Assembly: GCA_020746875.1 (NCBI GenBank)
Contig: JAGTJL010000008.1
Location: forward strand, 2,418,001 to 2,482,000
Length of the DNA stretch: 64,000 nt
Direction of reading: 5' to 3'
Source of the DNA: Rhexocercosporidium sp. MPI-PUGE-AT-0058
Lineage: Eukaryota; Ascomycota; Leotiomycetes; Helotiales
This document shows positions 11,783 to 23,568 of this stretch, one piece after another. The notes under the pieces are model-generated. The model saw only the letters and a list, made by a program, of their open reading frames with translations, had not been told where the DNA came from and made no database searches. A program made the translations under genes and the position numbers. Within the stretch, counting starts at the first letter, position 1; every line of letters begins with the position of its first letter.

Positions 11783-13812
11783 TGTTGTTGTCGGTGTTCG
11801 CTGGGGCCGAGTCTCGGGACGAGAAAGGACGGCTGCAGGGGTGTGGAGTGGGAGTCGACCAAGAAAGTTGAATGATATCGCATATGAAGAGCAAGAAGGT
11901 GAGAATAATAAGAACAATACAAGAGAGATTGCAAGAGCAGGAAATGGGGAGGTGCTTGCTATAACATATTTCAGAAAGCTACACACCGAAGTCATGGGTA
12001 GTGAGGCATCTACTGACATGCATCGAGTGAGATGGCTTGAGGTGGCTTGAGATCTATGGTTCTCCACAGTGTCGGAGATAAACCCGCTACGCCAGCACCC
12101 TCCAACCAGGCTCCACCACCAAAAAGAAGCCTGATTACCCGAGCAAATCGCAGAACCCAAATTGCTGACGGCCCAATGAAAGTATTTATGTTCATACGAA
12201 CGCCCAATGCCAATATCACATCATTGGTTTTTCCATGAGAAAGAGGAATCTAGGAGGTTCCTATTCGTTAACTGTGCGTCGAGCATATATTCAGTCTGTG
12301 CCCTGCCGCCCGGATCTCGATTTCCAGCCCTGCGTCGTCGTTAGAAGCTTGGTAGTTATTTACGTCGCCTACCAACTCCAGAGAAATTCGGTCATCTTCC
12401 CGCATAGCTTTCAATGATAACTGGTGGGGGGAGATGAATGCTGGTCGACGTGCAGCATCATTTGTTCTACCGCCGATCTTAATCCGAGCCTCGTCTAGGT
12501 CGTAATTTGCTTACAAGGCAAGCAAGGTTTTAACACAACCAGACAGATTCACAGTCATCACCGTCACATAATCAACAGGCGAAGCTACCTGAGCTGTATT
12601 CAATTCCGTTCCACAATTGAGATTTTATGAAGTTGCTCGTACTTAGGCTGAAGTCTCGTTTGGTTCGGATTTGACAAGGCTGGCTAGCAAGTTCCGGTGA
12701 CTTGGTATTTCGCGAGCCGACTTTTCGTATGCCCTACACAGTTGGTTGGCTCTCATGTTACCATATGCGAGCTAACCGAGGTCAAGTGTCCCTTAAAATC
12801 TACAACTGTGTCGTATAGTAGAACCATCATTGAGTAAGCGAGCTAGATGAATGCAAGCATGTGATCCAGAAACGCGGGTAGGCGAGATCAGAAAGGCTCT
12901 AGGAAGGCGTGTCTCTACATGCGAGTTGCCATCGCGTACTTTGTGGTCAGTCGCCCCGAAAGAAGGGCTGGGAATGCTATCTAGATTACGAGGAAAATTC
13001 GTGATACTTACGTTGCAGAGTGTTATTCTGCAGTGCGCTGCGGTTCTGCCATTGCACGTTGTCAAGAATGAGTTCAAACTTGGATCTACCTCTGCCAGCC
13101 TTGCTTGTTCATGGTTAACCTCGATGCACTTGCCTTCAAATACAACTGTCGACTTCGATGCACTTAGGTTCAATTTGTGTCATCGACTGCGATGCATTTA
13201 GCTTCCATTGTTGTTGTCGACTTCAATACATTTGGCTTCGACCATCACCGACTGACGAATCTGCAAAATCAAAGCCACGATCAATCACAAACCGGCTAAA
13301 CACTGACACTTTACATCTCTGCGGCACATTTCCCACGTCCATTGCGTTATTCAGATTCAACACAAATGTTTTGTTTTCGCTGAGCATTCGCTTCCACCAG
13401 TGTGCTACCTAACCTGTCTTCCACTCTAGCACAGCAACATCAGTACTACTGTATCGAAACAATTCTAAACTATACCCTCAAATCAATTTCCTATTTCCTC
13501 CTCCGTCACAAGCACTTCCACTCCAAACATTTATATCACATGACCCCATGAAGTAGCCTCGCCTCCTCCTCGAGGCGAGATATGTGGATCTTGAAGTCTG
13601 TTGGGTGTTCTTTGGGATGGCATTCATCCCGCAGGTAGTTCATTGCATCCACTCCTTCTCTTCCACCTCTCTCTGCTGCCTCGTTTCTAAATCTAAATAT
13701 ATTAGCGGTTTATCTTAAGGACGTGCAGGAAGAGTCGACGTACATTGAATATGATTACATCGAGCATATCATTCCCTCCAAGCTAGGATTAGAAATTGAT
13801 CATGTGTACGCA
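11783..13812. other. spacer between paralog copies 1 and 2
   Basis: About 2 kb holds no convincing gene. It contains the degenerate 34-bp repeat at 13121-13254. A minus-strand frame around 12793-13050, preceded by a possible GTAAGT donor near 13010, could be a decayed gene, but no family is recognisable. Confidence 0.4.
13121..13254. repeat. degenerate tandem repeat, about 34 bp x 4
   Basis: Four imperfect units of 34, 35, 34 and 31 bp begin at 13121, 13155, 13190 and 13224. Each starts with a variant of tcgatgcacttagcttc and ends with gtcgact or a close form. Units differ at roughly a quarter of positions, so this is an old minisatellite. It lies between paralog copies 1 and 2. Confidence 0.65.
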
Positions 13813-14198
13813 CTACTTCTTATTCCCTATCGCAGCATCAAAGCTATCAAGATACGACCCCATGTTTGCAGAGTGTGAAGCCATGCTGGCCTGGGAAGAG
13901 GTGTTTTGGTATGAGGGATTGGCATCGACTGCGTTGCTGAGGTAAGATGCGATGCGCACAGCTTGTTCGTTGGCTGGAGTAGCGGAGTTGATAGTCGAAG
14001 TGTTCGTGTTGATGGTTAAGGTTGAGGTTGAGGTGGAGGGAGAGGGTTGAGGGTTGGCAGATGCCGAGCCGATGTGACGAGGGCAACTTTGAAAGTCAAC
14101 AGCGTCCAAGAATTACTTTGCGCAGGTGTTATGAAGGAGGAAGCATACCTTTTATTTGACCCATCTGTAGCACAGGTCGATGATGGATAGGAAGACAT
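13813..14198 (-). CDS. small paralog family, copy 2 (107 aa, unknown)
   Basis: Exon 1 (14149-14198, 50 bp) encodes MSSYPSSTCATDGSNK and ends in AG before a GTATGC donor. The intron is 14087-14148 (62 bp), and exon 2 is 13813-14086. The protein has a Ser/Thr/Asn-rich linker (residues about 25-55) and the clearest family core: RIASYLSNAVDANPSY, QNTSSQASMASHSANM and SYLDSFDAAIGNKK at the C-terminus. The first exon is nearly identical in pattern to copy 5 at 24.6 kb (MASYQSSTCATSGSSE). No export signal is visible. I treat this copy as the best reference sequence for the family. The function is not recognised. Confidence 0.72.
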
Positions 14199-17100
14199 TG
14201 TAGAAGGTTGTGATAGAGAATTGCGACAGATAGTTGAGACTGAGAGCTGCGATAGTGAGATAGTGATAGATAGTTGTGCTGAAGTGATGGAAGAGTTGAT
14301 TGTAGTTCTTCAAACGGTTGCTGGGTCCTTGGGTACTTTGTACTCAATGTGTACCCGGCTTTGATTTGAAGGGGACGTCAAGAGATTGTTGGAAAGAATG
14401 CAGATGTTAAATTTTGATGGCACACTGTCCGGTTTATATCCTAACCTTAACCTATTCTCAAACTTTAAATACATAAGAAGTCCTTGCTAATTAATTGAAC
14501 GTGGACATTCGAATGTACCAACACTAGTGGGCTATTTTTGGTAAGCAGAACTGGCGATGCGGGAACGTGAAGTTATTTTGTTCCATGGGGAAGCATATCC
14601 TCTCCGCCCCGGACAACTTCCAGCCGACGATCCTTGCTGGTCTTCTTTAAACTGACCACAACCCCTGCAGGTCTGATGTATACAAGATCACGACCCCCTG
14701 CTGGTCTGCTTGGTACGGAGGTGTAAGGGATAAGTCTTATCTCACCACCGCAAGAAGATAGACCAAGCAAGCACTCAAATGCCCTTGTTCTGCCCAAGAC
14801 GGATCAGAACCACTCCCATACGCCTCCGTGCAGTTGGGCCATGACCCTTGCTGATCCAGATTCCATTCTGTACTTCCGTAAAGGACAAAGGACTTTGTAG
14901 AGGCGCGCCAGATGTGCTGTAGGCCGACCCCTGTTCGAGGAAGCCTGCTGCATGGCTGGCCTGTCCCTGCCCAATGTTTCCCTTGTACCTACAATATTTT
15001 TCACTCATGATCCTTTTTTTCCCTTTTTTTTTTTGACATCACAAACCTCCAGCTCTAGTTGGAGGTCTGTTGTCATTCATCCTAGCAAGTTACAATTTGA
15101 CCCCGCCAAGGGAAAGCCGTACGGCAAGTCTGCGATAGATTAAAGGCCTTCATGTTGCGAATTTCTTCTATCTCACTGGTTCTGTAGAGGCGGTCTGCTC
15201 ACATACGATAAGCTTCTAGCACCTTTCATCTAGGTAGCGGTCTTGCCCATTTTAATTTGACAGCCTTCGGGAGTTCATGGCGAGAGCCAATATCTCGAAT
15301 TCCTTGGATAGATATTAGCGTTAATGTGAGAAAACGAAAGTGTACAGAGTATGGTCGTCAAACATTTTAGCTTTTGAAGGGCAAATGCCATCAACCTGCA
15401 AGGCAAGGGTAATGCTCGTAGAAGCAAGCCCCTTCGGATTCTCCGGGATGCACAACATTTGATATTCTGGGGCCTCAGACCTAATTTCACCCCGGAGCGA
15501 TCCGTAAGCCCAAAGGAGCTAGACTTGTGGGACATACCTCCGTATGTACTATCCCCCCCCCTGTATAATTTTGAATGCACAGGCCATGGCAAGGCTCTCC
15601 TGCAGTACCTAGGCAGAGTTTTAAATTACGTGCTTTCAACCAAAATGGTCGTCCCAAGATTCGAGCGAGCAGATGTACTCCGTACCTGGACAGCGATCAT
15701 CTCCACCCAGTTGACGTAGGGCTGTCACCAAACCGCGAACTTCAACGTGACATCACTTCGTCGAAAGAAGACATATGTGAGTAAGCAAAGTGCCCTCGTA
15801 CTTTAATTCCTAAGCCTAGAGGAATACAATGATTTTGGCGGAATTTTTCTACCCGATTTAGGTCCTGAAATGGCTGATTTCATGTACTCATTGGCCACAA
15901 GGAGACTAGGATACAAATATTTGATTCAGCAAAGCTCTCCTTCATCGGTACAATACTACCTTTCAGAGGGTGCGGTGACAGATACACGGTCCAGCGCTGC
16001 TCCAGCTCATCAACTACCTGACATCTCATCTCATCTGGTATTAAAGCGCAAGGTACCCGGCCAGGGCCCAGCCAGGGGTTACTGCCGACCCCCCTGCAAC
16101 GGCCGCTGATATCCGCTGGCCGGCCCCACTTGTCAGTATCCCCTGGTGCTAATCCCAGCACCGACAATCCATACTAGTGGCGTGGCCAGTGTATCTCGAG
16201 TGTTCGGACTTTTCCCTCACCAAGATCCATCTTAGCCGCGTGGTATTTCTGGTAGCAGCTGCGTACACGGTCGTATTACTGGACAGCCAGTTCTGCCACC
16301 CACTTCAAAGGCCATCTGATGGCTCCCTGCTTCTATTCTCCACTGCACCGTAGTCACCCACTCGGTAGATCTTCCGCCCCTTGTTTAGTCGAGTCCACTC
16401 CTAGATACCTGGTCATCCATTCACGCCTGCTTGCGGATGGCATAATAAGCAACGGTTGGTACTCGATCAGGTGCGTTGCCGACGGAGTCGTCAGCTTGGA
16501 TTTAGCACAGTAACTTTGCGTGTGGAAATTCAGGTATGAATCTTGTGAGACTTGGTACGGCTGTCATTGAAATTTCTCCTATTTAAAGACAAGAGAACAT
16601 ATCCTAAGGCATATTATTCTAATTAATAGCTCGAAAGTCAGCAACTTCCCTACGATGGGTACTCGTCTTTAGGGATTGGCACATGTGTCATCAATTCTCT
16701 TGAGCCCGGATAGAAAACCAAATGGTGATCAACTGGAAAAAGACGCGATAGATTTCATTTTATCCTTGTCATTCTTCCCGACTGTCTCTCTCCTTCACCT
16801 CCTCCTCAGACCGGAATGCCTCTTCCAAACTGGGCTCAAAACACATAAGAAACCAAATATCATTGTCCTTTTCCTTTTCCACTGAGGTTTCCATTTTTTT
16901 TTACAAAACATTCATCCGTCTTATCTCATCCATGCAATTGTCACGTAACTCCATCACAACCAGACGCTCTCTTACTTGTGTTTTTGCTAACTTGAGGCGT
17001 TGGCACGAAATCTGCTGCGAGATTCAGGCGTAAATGTGCTGTTCAACCTTTGACCTCTTCGTGGCACCCACAGTGGTCATCTTCTATGAAGCAAGGATAG

Positions 17101-17370
17101 GTAATGGTTCAACCGAAGGTTTGGTTTTGCGAGTTGAACAAATACCGATACTGCCAGCAGTAGAGGCGGCGCGTACTCTGCAACATGGCGAAAATATCCT
17201 CAAAGGAGTCAGAGTGGTTGATTGCTAATATGGACCTCTTCTGCTATATCTACCATTAGCTTCGATGCGTGAGGTATGACAAAATACCAACCTTTCTTCC
17301 AGTCTCATTGTCACTTATTCATTTCATACCAAGCACTGCATGCCAAAGTATCACATCATAGTAGGCACTC
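14199..17370. other. gene-free spacer between paralog copies 2 and 3
   Basis: About 3.2 kb contains only short frames on both strands with no motif or splice support. The part immediately upstream of 14198 is rich in actatc repeats and is the likely copy 2 promoter/leader. No RNA gene or transposon end was recognised. Confidence 0.45.
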
Positions 17371-17661
17371 TCATGCACCAAATTCCTTCATGAAGGTATC
17401 GATGCTGTCAAGGTACTCCTTCGTGGCAAGTGTATGGACTCGGACACTTTCTTCCCCCGATGCATGACGGTGCAGGACCTGGGAGTTTTGAGGATCTTCG
17501 AGGTACTCGGTAACGCGCGCGTCAGAAAGATGCTTCTTGATTGCTTTCGCGGAGGTCTTTGCAGAGGGCATATTTCGATTGATATTGTCTGTTGCCTTTG
17601 CGGTAGGAGGACTTGGAGGAGAGGAAGTCGGCATGGAGGAAGTGTGTGACCTAATTTTCAT
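17371..17661 (-). CDS. small paralog family, copy 3, first exon apparently lost (96 aa)
   Basis: The main exon starts at 17650 after an AG acceptor and ends with TGA at 17371. It carries the family core ARVTEYLEDPQNSQVLHRH, ESVRVHTLATKEYL and DSIDTFMKEFGA, after a Ser/Pro/Thr-rich linker. The usual 50-bp exon 1 was not found. The ATG in the expected promoter context, near 17700, is followed at once by a TAA. An in-frame ATG at 17661, inside what would be the intron, could start a 96-residue product without exon 1. The copy may therefore be a shortened functional gene or a pseudogene. The core aligns best with copy 4 (EYLDSIDTFM versus AYLDNFDTIM). Confidence 0.5.
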   Translation of the reverse strand: MKIRSHTSSMPTSSPPSPPTAKATDNINRNMPSAKTSAKAIKKHLSDARVTEYLEDPQNSQVLHRHASGEESVRVHTLATKEYLDSIDTFMKEFGA

Positions 17662-18590
17662 CAGAAGGGTTAAGGTGTTGGGGTATTGAGTGTTTACATT
17701 GTAACAGAATCAGACTTAGTTGTGTAGAATACAAAGTAGAATATTCCAGAGTATTGTAGTTGGGTGGATATGATGAAGTGTCTGAGCAAGGCTACACTGG
17801 TGATGCTCGTGATTGGAGATAATAGAGGTAAGCTGTGGAAAGTATTGGTCAAATATAGATAGAGCGGATGAATTTGAGCTTGGAGAGCAGATCAGAAGGT
17901 GGGCATCGGGGTAGATATAGATTTATGCATGGTGTGCGCTGCTTGGAATTCGAAAAGGCAGACAAGTTGGCGAACTCGAGAGAGAGCTGACTGCAGCAAT
18001 TCCAGCGTGGACAGGCGCACGTACATCCGCCAGCATGGTTGAAAAGTCAGCCGGGACTGAATCATCGAATTTGTTTCTACTCTAGTGGATTGGTTGGACG
18101 TTTGACGTATTTGACTCAGCCAATACGTGACGAGTATTACTCGTGCTCGGCAACTGTGCTGCAAGTCTCGAGGATGGTGCAGGTGCAGCAGCAGGGTAAG
18201 GAGTGCAGAAGTGACATGTCCCATGAGCTTGGATTGGAACTCTTCGGTACCCGAGCAGATACATGCGCACATTAATACAGGTCCTTCTTACGGGCAATCA
18301 TCGTGAAGGAAGTTCAATCAGAATAGTACTCAATGCCGAAGTCTCTTGCAATCCCTGCAACCTCTGGCCTAGTCCTGGAATGTGGCTCATCTAAGGAATT
18401 AGGCCTGTTCTCGACAGACTTCTCAATGACAAGATAGCCATTGCCCCGGGTTGTGTTGAATGACAACTGAGAAGTGTACAAGACCGGGCGAGTTTTGGGG
18501 CCACTTTGGTTCGAAGGATTGTGCATGCTGCATGATACATTAAGGTTTGCCAGGGATACAGGGGCAGCGTGTCATCAGAACGACAAGTGC

Positions 18591-18705
18591 GTCAACCTTC
18601 CAGAACAAAACCCTCGTCCCTGCTCTCCGGGACCCTCAACCTTCCAGAACAAAACCCTCACCCCTGCTCTCCGGAACCGTCAACCATCCATAACAAAACC
18701 CTCTT
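18591..18705. repeat. minisatellite, 44 bp x about 2.6
   Basis: Units begin at 18591, 18635 and 18679, exactly 44 bp apart. Each starts with a variant of (g/c)tcaaccttccagaacaaaac and the full units end in ctgctctccgg. Units 1 and 2 are nearly identical. The third is diverged (accatccataac) and incomplete. The near-identity of the first two units points to a recent duplication. Confidence 0.85.
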
Positions 18706-19248
18706 GATGCCCCGCCAGGCAGTCAGCACCAGCAGCCAAACTCAAGGCGGAGCCCTGCCAGAGAGATACAGATAGCGCAGAGTCGGTAGCTTTGAACCGC
18801 GGCGCCGGAATGCTGCTGGACTTCACTGTTCGAGCTTCCCCAGGCTAGTCTCGATGTCGAGCATCCCGAGAATTGAGAGTGCGATAGTATACCTTTAACG
18901 CCTGCCAAAATTGATCGTATAGAATACATTAGTTATTCCAACAATTCTTGCTGCAGGTAAGAAGTCAGTCGTCAGTGTGCTCTCGGTTTTCTGGGATCAA
19001 TTGAAGCTTTTGGAGACATACGCACACCGAGGGCCACCACTGCTGCCGGGTAGGCCGCTCGAGACTCGCATGCAACACGCGGGCTGGCCATTCTCAGAAA
19101 TAGGATTGTCCCCTTCCCCGTGTCTGCTGCGAGGCGCCGTTGGCCTGCCTCATCCCTGGTCCTCTTTAGACGTCCAACGGGATACTAAAGAAAAGAAACT
19201 CCATATTTATCTCCGAAGGAAGATTCGGTGCTCGCACGTCGCACACCC

Positions 19249-19427
19249 CATGTCAATGGAAAATGCGCATCACCACCCATGTCAATGGAAAATGCGCATC
19301 ACCACCCATGTCAATGGAAATGTGCATCACCCCCCATGTCAATGGAAAACGAGCATCACCCCCCATGTAAATGGAAAACGAGCATCACCCCCCATGTCAA
19401 TGGAAAATGTGCATCATCTCGCCTTGC
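19249..19427. repeat. minisatellite, 29-30 bp x 6
   Basis: Six units begin with catgtcaatggaaa (one with catgtaaatgg). Five are followed by a gcatcacc tail. The first two are identical at 29 bp, the third is 29 bp with changes, the fourth and fifth are 30 bp, and the sixth diverges after gcatcat. A weaker seventh piece (catgtcagtgcaaaatgcg) follows near 19447. Frames across it read as His/Pro-rich peptides but have no gene context. It is a tandem array and not CRISPR: units abut with no spacers. Confidence 0.88.
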
Positions 19428-20330
19428 AACATGCGCATCCCCCCACCATGTCAGTGCAAAATGCGTAGCGCATCGGGTACAGAATACATTCTCCACCACC
19501 CTGTCCATGAGACATCAGCCATCGAATGGACATGACCGCTTTAGGTAACTGAGGAGAAAACTCTTAGATATGCCGTTGACTATTCATTTCCCAAGTTTTG
19601 TTGCAAGTAGTGTCCGTTCACGGTACACTGCTTAAATCCGTATCGACCCCTGCAGTACCCCACTGCCCCAACGTCCCTGTCATCCTCAAGCTCTGGAACC
19701 ACGACTATAGCGGTGAACTCTTACCCAGATCGAGTTCTTTGTACATCATGTTGTTAGCACATGTCCCATCCCTAGTCAAACCATTATCCCGATCGATGTA
19801 CAATCTCCAACCAGGCTTGCAGGCACGACAAGCTGCATTGCAGAAAGATTTCTTTTCCTATGTTAGAAGACTCCGAGCAACCGTGGCGCACATGGCAGTT
19901 CGATGGTACGTGTCATCTTTCTGTCGTCGGAAAGTTATAACAAGAGTTGATAACAAGAGTCGACGATGAGATGGAAAATGACGTTATTGGGGCAGGCAGG
20001 AAGTAGAGAGAGTGCCGACTAGCCCATCAATCTTGCCCCCTTCCAACCCCAATCGTCACACATTGATTCAGAGAAACCAGAATGGGCGTCCTCCAGAGCC
20101 GTCAGAGCATGGGCCAGGAATCCGAAGAACCCTTGTCGAAAAGGCGTTGGTTCACCTAAAAGTCGGGGAGTTCAGAACAAGAGGCTGGAGGGAGTGAGTT
20201 CGTGATTGGCGTGAGGGCTTACCCCGGAAGATGTTAGTTGGTTCGCTCTGGGGTGGGAAGTAGCAGAATAAGGATGCGGGTATGGTTTGACTAGGTGGGA
20301 GGGAGTTGAGTGATAGTCGAGGTGGTAGGG

Positions 20331-20367
20331 AAGGGAGGGGAGGGGAGGGGAGGGGAGGGGAGGGGAG
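20331..20367 (+). repeat. GGGGA pentamer tract, G-quadruplex-prone
   Basis: Seven or so consecutive gggga units form a purine-only run in a purine-rich neighbourhood (20270-20430). Four or more G-runs of length four separated by single A residues satisfy the usual G-quadruplex pattern. No gene lies next to it, so a regulatory role is unsupported. Confidence 0.8.
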
Positions 20368-21722
20368 CGTAAGATGGGAGGATGGGGTTAGAGGCAAAAG
20401 CGAGTGGAGACAAGTTAAACTTGGTGCGGTTGCAGGGGGAGTAGGGTTGGCGTGCAATTGAATCGAGACCAGTTGAGATTTGGCGAAGCGCGAGATGGAT
20501 GGGACAGGTTGCTGGGTCTGCTGGGCTCGGCTGGCTGGGTTGGGGTATGGATACCCTCCGTAAAAGTTAAGTGTGGGTATGTGTCTTGGCTGGGTATGGA
20601 CCCTGTCAATGAGTGTAGCGTTATGGCTGAACTAAAATTCGCGATTTCTGCATACCCCAAGTCAAAATGGCGTCCAGAAATTTGCAGCTCCAGTAGCCTC
20701 GTCCTCCAACTTGGTCTGGACGGGGCAAAGATCGGCCAAACGGAGTTTCATGATTGGATTTCTTGCCCAACAAGTGATGTTGGAATCCCTGTCGACGGAG
20801 ACTCTCGCCAAAAAGGCCCATCCTTGAGCGTCCCTGATTAGAACGGCGCTGAAGCCAGCAAAGGGGCCAGGTAAGTAAGCCATCGGTCATCCTTTCGATT
20901 TCTATCGGCTACTATGTGCTCGGCTCTCTTTGATCTGGCTATTCTGGGGGTGAAGGCATCAATATCGCCATCCTGTCTGTGCCTCTACCTTGATTCTACC
21001 ATCTGGTCAAGGTTGCTCCTAGTCCAAAGTCAATCTCTCCCCCTAATTCTGCTTCGTAGTAGTTGATGGAACCAGAATGTCTAGTTTCCCATGTCAAATC
21101 TAAGCTTATCTGGGTATTCGGCACTGAGGATTTAGCGAGTGAGCGAGATTTGGCGGGGATCGAGTGCACGGCCGTATTTGGCATGATCGGGGATCGGATA
21201 TCATAAATACGCCGAACACCGAGCTGGGGAATAAGAACCAACGATTAAGTGTGAAATACAACTCGAGGTGAGAGTGGTTATATATGTACACTATCTGCCT
21301 ACACAGTTGCCAGCTGTGATACTTACGTTCAGCTAGCTACCTGAACTTACGATCCGCCTGTGTCTCCGATCCATCAATATGCTTGTCTATTTCGACCATC
21401 TTGACGGACGCCGCCTCTTCTTCCTCCAGATATCATGTAGGTTCACCTCCCTATGCCGAGCATGGAGGTCGACTTGCCTCCCTCACATGCGGTCTCACGC
21501 GGTCCAGATGAATGGCATCATCTGTTCGCTAGGGCAGGTATTTGAGTCTCAACTGATACATCACGTTCCGTAATGCTATGTCCCGGCCCAACTTCGCCAA
21601 AAGGCTCTGGAGAGTCTTCCGTTGTGTCAGCCACCCATCAGTCGACTTGCTTCCCAACGAAGACTTACAGCAGATACAACTTGTGTTCTTGTGTTTACTG
21701 ATTCTATAAAGACGAAGCCTTA

Positions 21723-22093
21723 TCAATGATCCGAGCTTCCCATGATAGTATCGAAATTGTCAAGGTATGCCTTCATCTGGGTTGCGTGAACGTTGTCTTT
21801 GATGAGAGACTCGTCGAAATGTGGAACTTCATGGATGGCATCGGCTAGGTATGAAATAATGCGATCGTTATAGAAATCATCATGCTGTGTGATCGATGCA
21901 GATTCTGTAGGAGAGTTCGAGTGGTTGTCTTGTCCGCCGGGATTATTCGATGTTTTGTTCGACTTGGGAGGACTTGATTTCATCGACCTGTTTTTGGAAT
22001 ACGTCAGTCCGAAGTGTAGGGTTTGAGGTAGAAAGCGATTTACCTGCAGCCAGAGCCACATGTTGCCCCAGTCGAAGAAAGTTTGGAAGGCAT
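21723..22093 (-). CDS. small paralog family, copy 4 (104 aa, unknown)
   Basis: Exon 1 (22044-22093, 50 bp) encodes MPSKLSSTGATCGSGC and ends in AG before GTAAAT. The intron is 21988-22043 (56 bp), and exon 2 is 21723-21987. The 104-residue product has a hydrophilic linker (SPPKSNKTSNNPGG, SNSPTES) and the core DRIISYLADAIHEVPHFDES, HATQMKAYLDNFDTIM and a short tail. The core is one of the best preserved of the set and lacks premature stops, which suggests a functional gene. There is no signal peptide. The function is unknown. Confidence 0.7.
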
Positions 22094-23403
22094 TTCAACA
22101 AAGGTGGTAAAGATATAAGTACGTCTCGTGACGGAGTACGAGTTGACAAGTGAGGCTTGGCAAGGTATCTTGCAGCACAAACGAGTTTGATATCGTGTTG
22201 GATTTATTTGAGATATGGAGGGGGATAGCTGGAGTTAAGTAATGGAACAGAAGTGTACTCATATTTGCGCAAAGTAGTCAGTCAAGTCCTTTCTGACGTG
22301 GGATGGTTGGTACTTGGAGGGAAGGCATTACAGGAAACAGCACAGGGGGATGGTCGTCCTGGCTCGGGAAGAGGAGCAGAGGGCGAGCTACCTTAGCTTC
22401 CATATACGGAAGCGAGGGCATTCTCCAGCACCTGCTGGTGCATCTCATATCCATATGGAAGATACACCAGAGAGTTGCAGTGCTCTACGTAACCGTCCTG
22501 GTTGGAAGGGCTTTTCGTAGACGGAAGGGCGAGTGAAGCCGAGGGGGGCACCCGAACTACCCAACCCAGGGGCCTCCTAGCTCCTGTAGGCCCTCTCATA
22601 TCACATTGTTCCTTGTCTCCTACCTAGTTCTCCCCCCTAGCTGGGCTGCTGCACGCCCGCACTAGGCCGCCTGTATTGGCTTTTGAACGATAAGGTAGCC
22701 AGAAAGAGCATAGCAGCTTTGCTCTTTCTTTTCCGTACCGTACCTGATTGACGACGACGACGAGAAACACCCGAACTACCCTAACAGGGGTTGTAGACAA
22801 AGGGCCAGAGGGGCATGTCTCAGAAGCTTAATTCCCCTGTCAAGCTCTGTGATTCTAAAATCCGAACCAGCCGATCGACACGAGGACTTGCTGTTTGAGA
22901 AACGGGTCATAGAAAACCATATCTCCGACACCTCTAATTACTCAAGTGCATCTCATTCAGCTTTGCATCTCTCTAGACTTCGTTTGAGATGATTAGCCAG
23001 GATATTCGCCCTTCTTCTTTGAGTTTGGGCAGCTTCTACTGCCTGTTATCTGACGGGCGTTGGTGCTGTTTGTGTTGTGTGTACTTTGTGCGGGGTTGGC
23101 TTGGGATGAAAATCTCTGCACTGTGGCTGATTCCCACGATAAAGAACACGATAGCGATTAGTTATCAGCCTTACCCGTTCTCTTGTATTGATGGGGTGTG
23201 ATCTGCGGCACTGTCCTAATTTGAAGATTGCACGGACTGCCTTCGTGGCTGTGCATGCGCAAGCTAGCTCCATTGGCATTCACATCCCCAAGGTATTGCA
23301 CTCGGCGAGCGGCAATCCGAGGATCCTTGCTTTTCGAGAATGTCTACCGTAGTACAGCATGAGCTTCTTACTATCCAACCAAAATTTTTGACAGTGTCTC
23401 TTA
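22094..23403. other. spacer upstream of paralog copy 4
   Basis: Only short unsupported frames occur here. The first 150 bases should be the copy 4 promoter and leader. A repeated short context, acccgaactaccc, occurs twice (around 22550 and 22770) but is too short to define an element. Confidence 0.4.
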
Positions 23404-23568
23404 TCAATCCATCTTGAACTCCATGATTCGGACGACGTCCCGTTTAGACTCGGTCATCAGCGGGTGCTTGTAATTGACCATCTCACCGACTTCCCGGACA
23501 GGAAGGAAGACGCGTCTCCAAAGCAGATACGACGTGGCCTTGAGTGACTCAAGAAGAATGCCCAGAGA
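23404..23568 (-). pseudogene. orphan 3' exon or gene relic (54 aa)
   Basis: A minus-strand frame of 54 codons follows a good acceptor (cacttag before 23568) and ends with TGA. It reads SLGILLESLKATSYLLWRR, VFLPVREVGEMVNYKHPLM and TESKRDVVRIMEFKMD. The codons favour G or C in third position, unlike the surrounding spacer, so it looks like real coding sequence. Upstream, a short frame starting MAASMLGQILYFRF (about 23660-23705) has a possible donor, but its phase does not fit this exon. I conclude that it is the 3' end of a decayed gene. The family is not recognised. Confidence 0.33.

Larger units (their letters stand above)
17662..21722. other. 4-kb gene-free, repeat-bearing spacer
   Basis: No gene is supportable here. 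The region holds the 44-bp repeat (18591), the 29/30-bp repeat (19249) and the GGGGA tract (20331), annotated separately. A minus-strand frame at 18314-18526 ends in ARDFGIEYYSD; a similar NFGIEY ending occurs on the minus strand near 32370. These may be two fragments of one old element, but the match is too short to claim. Confidence 0.45.

Noticed and set aside
19249..19427. CRISPR-like array
   Set aside because: Units abut directly with no unique spacers, and the organism is eukaryotic; it is a minisatellite.
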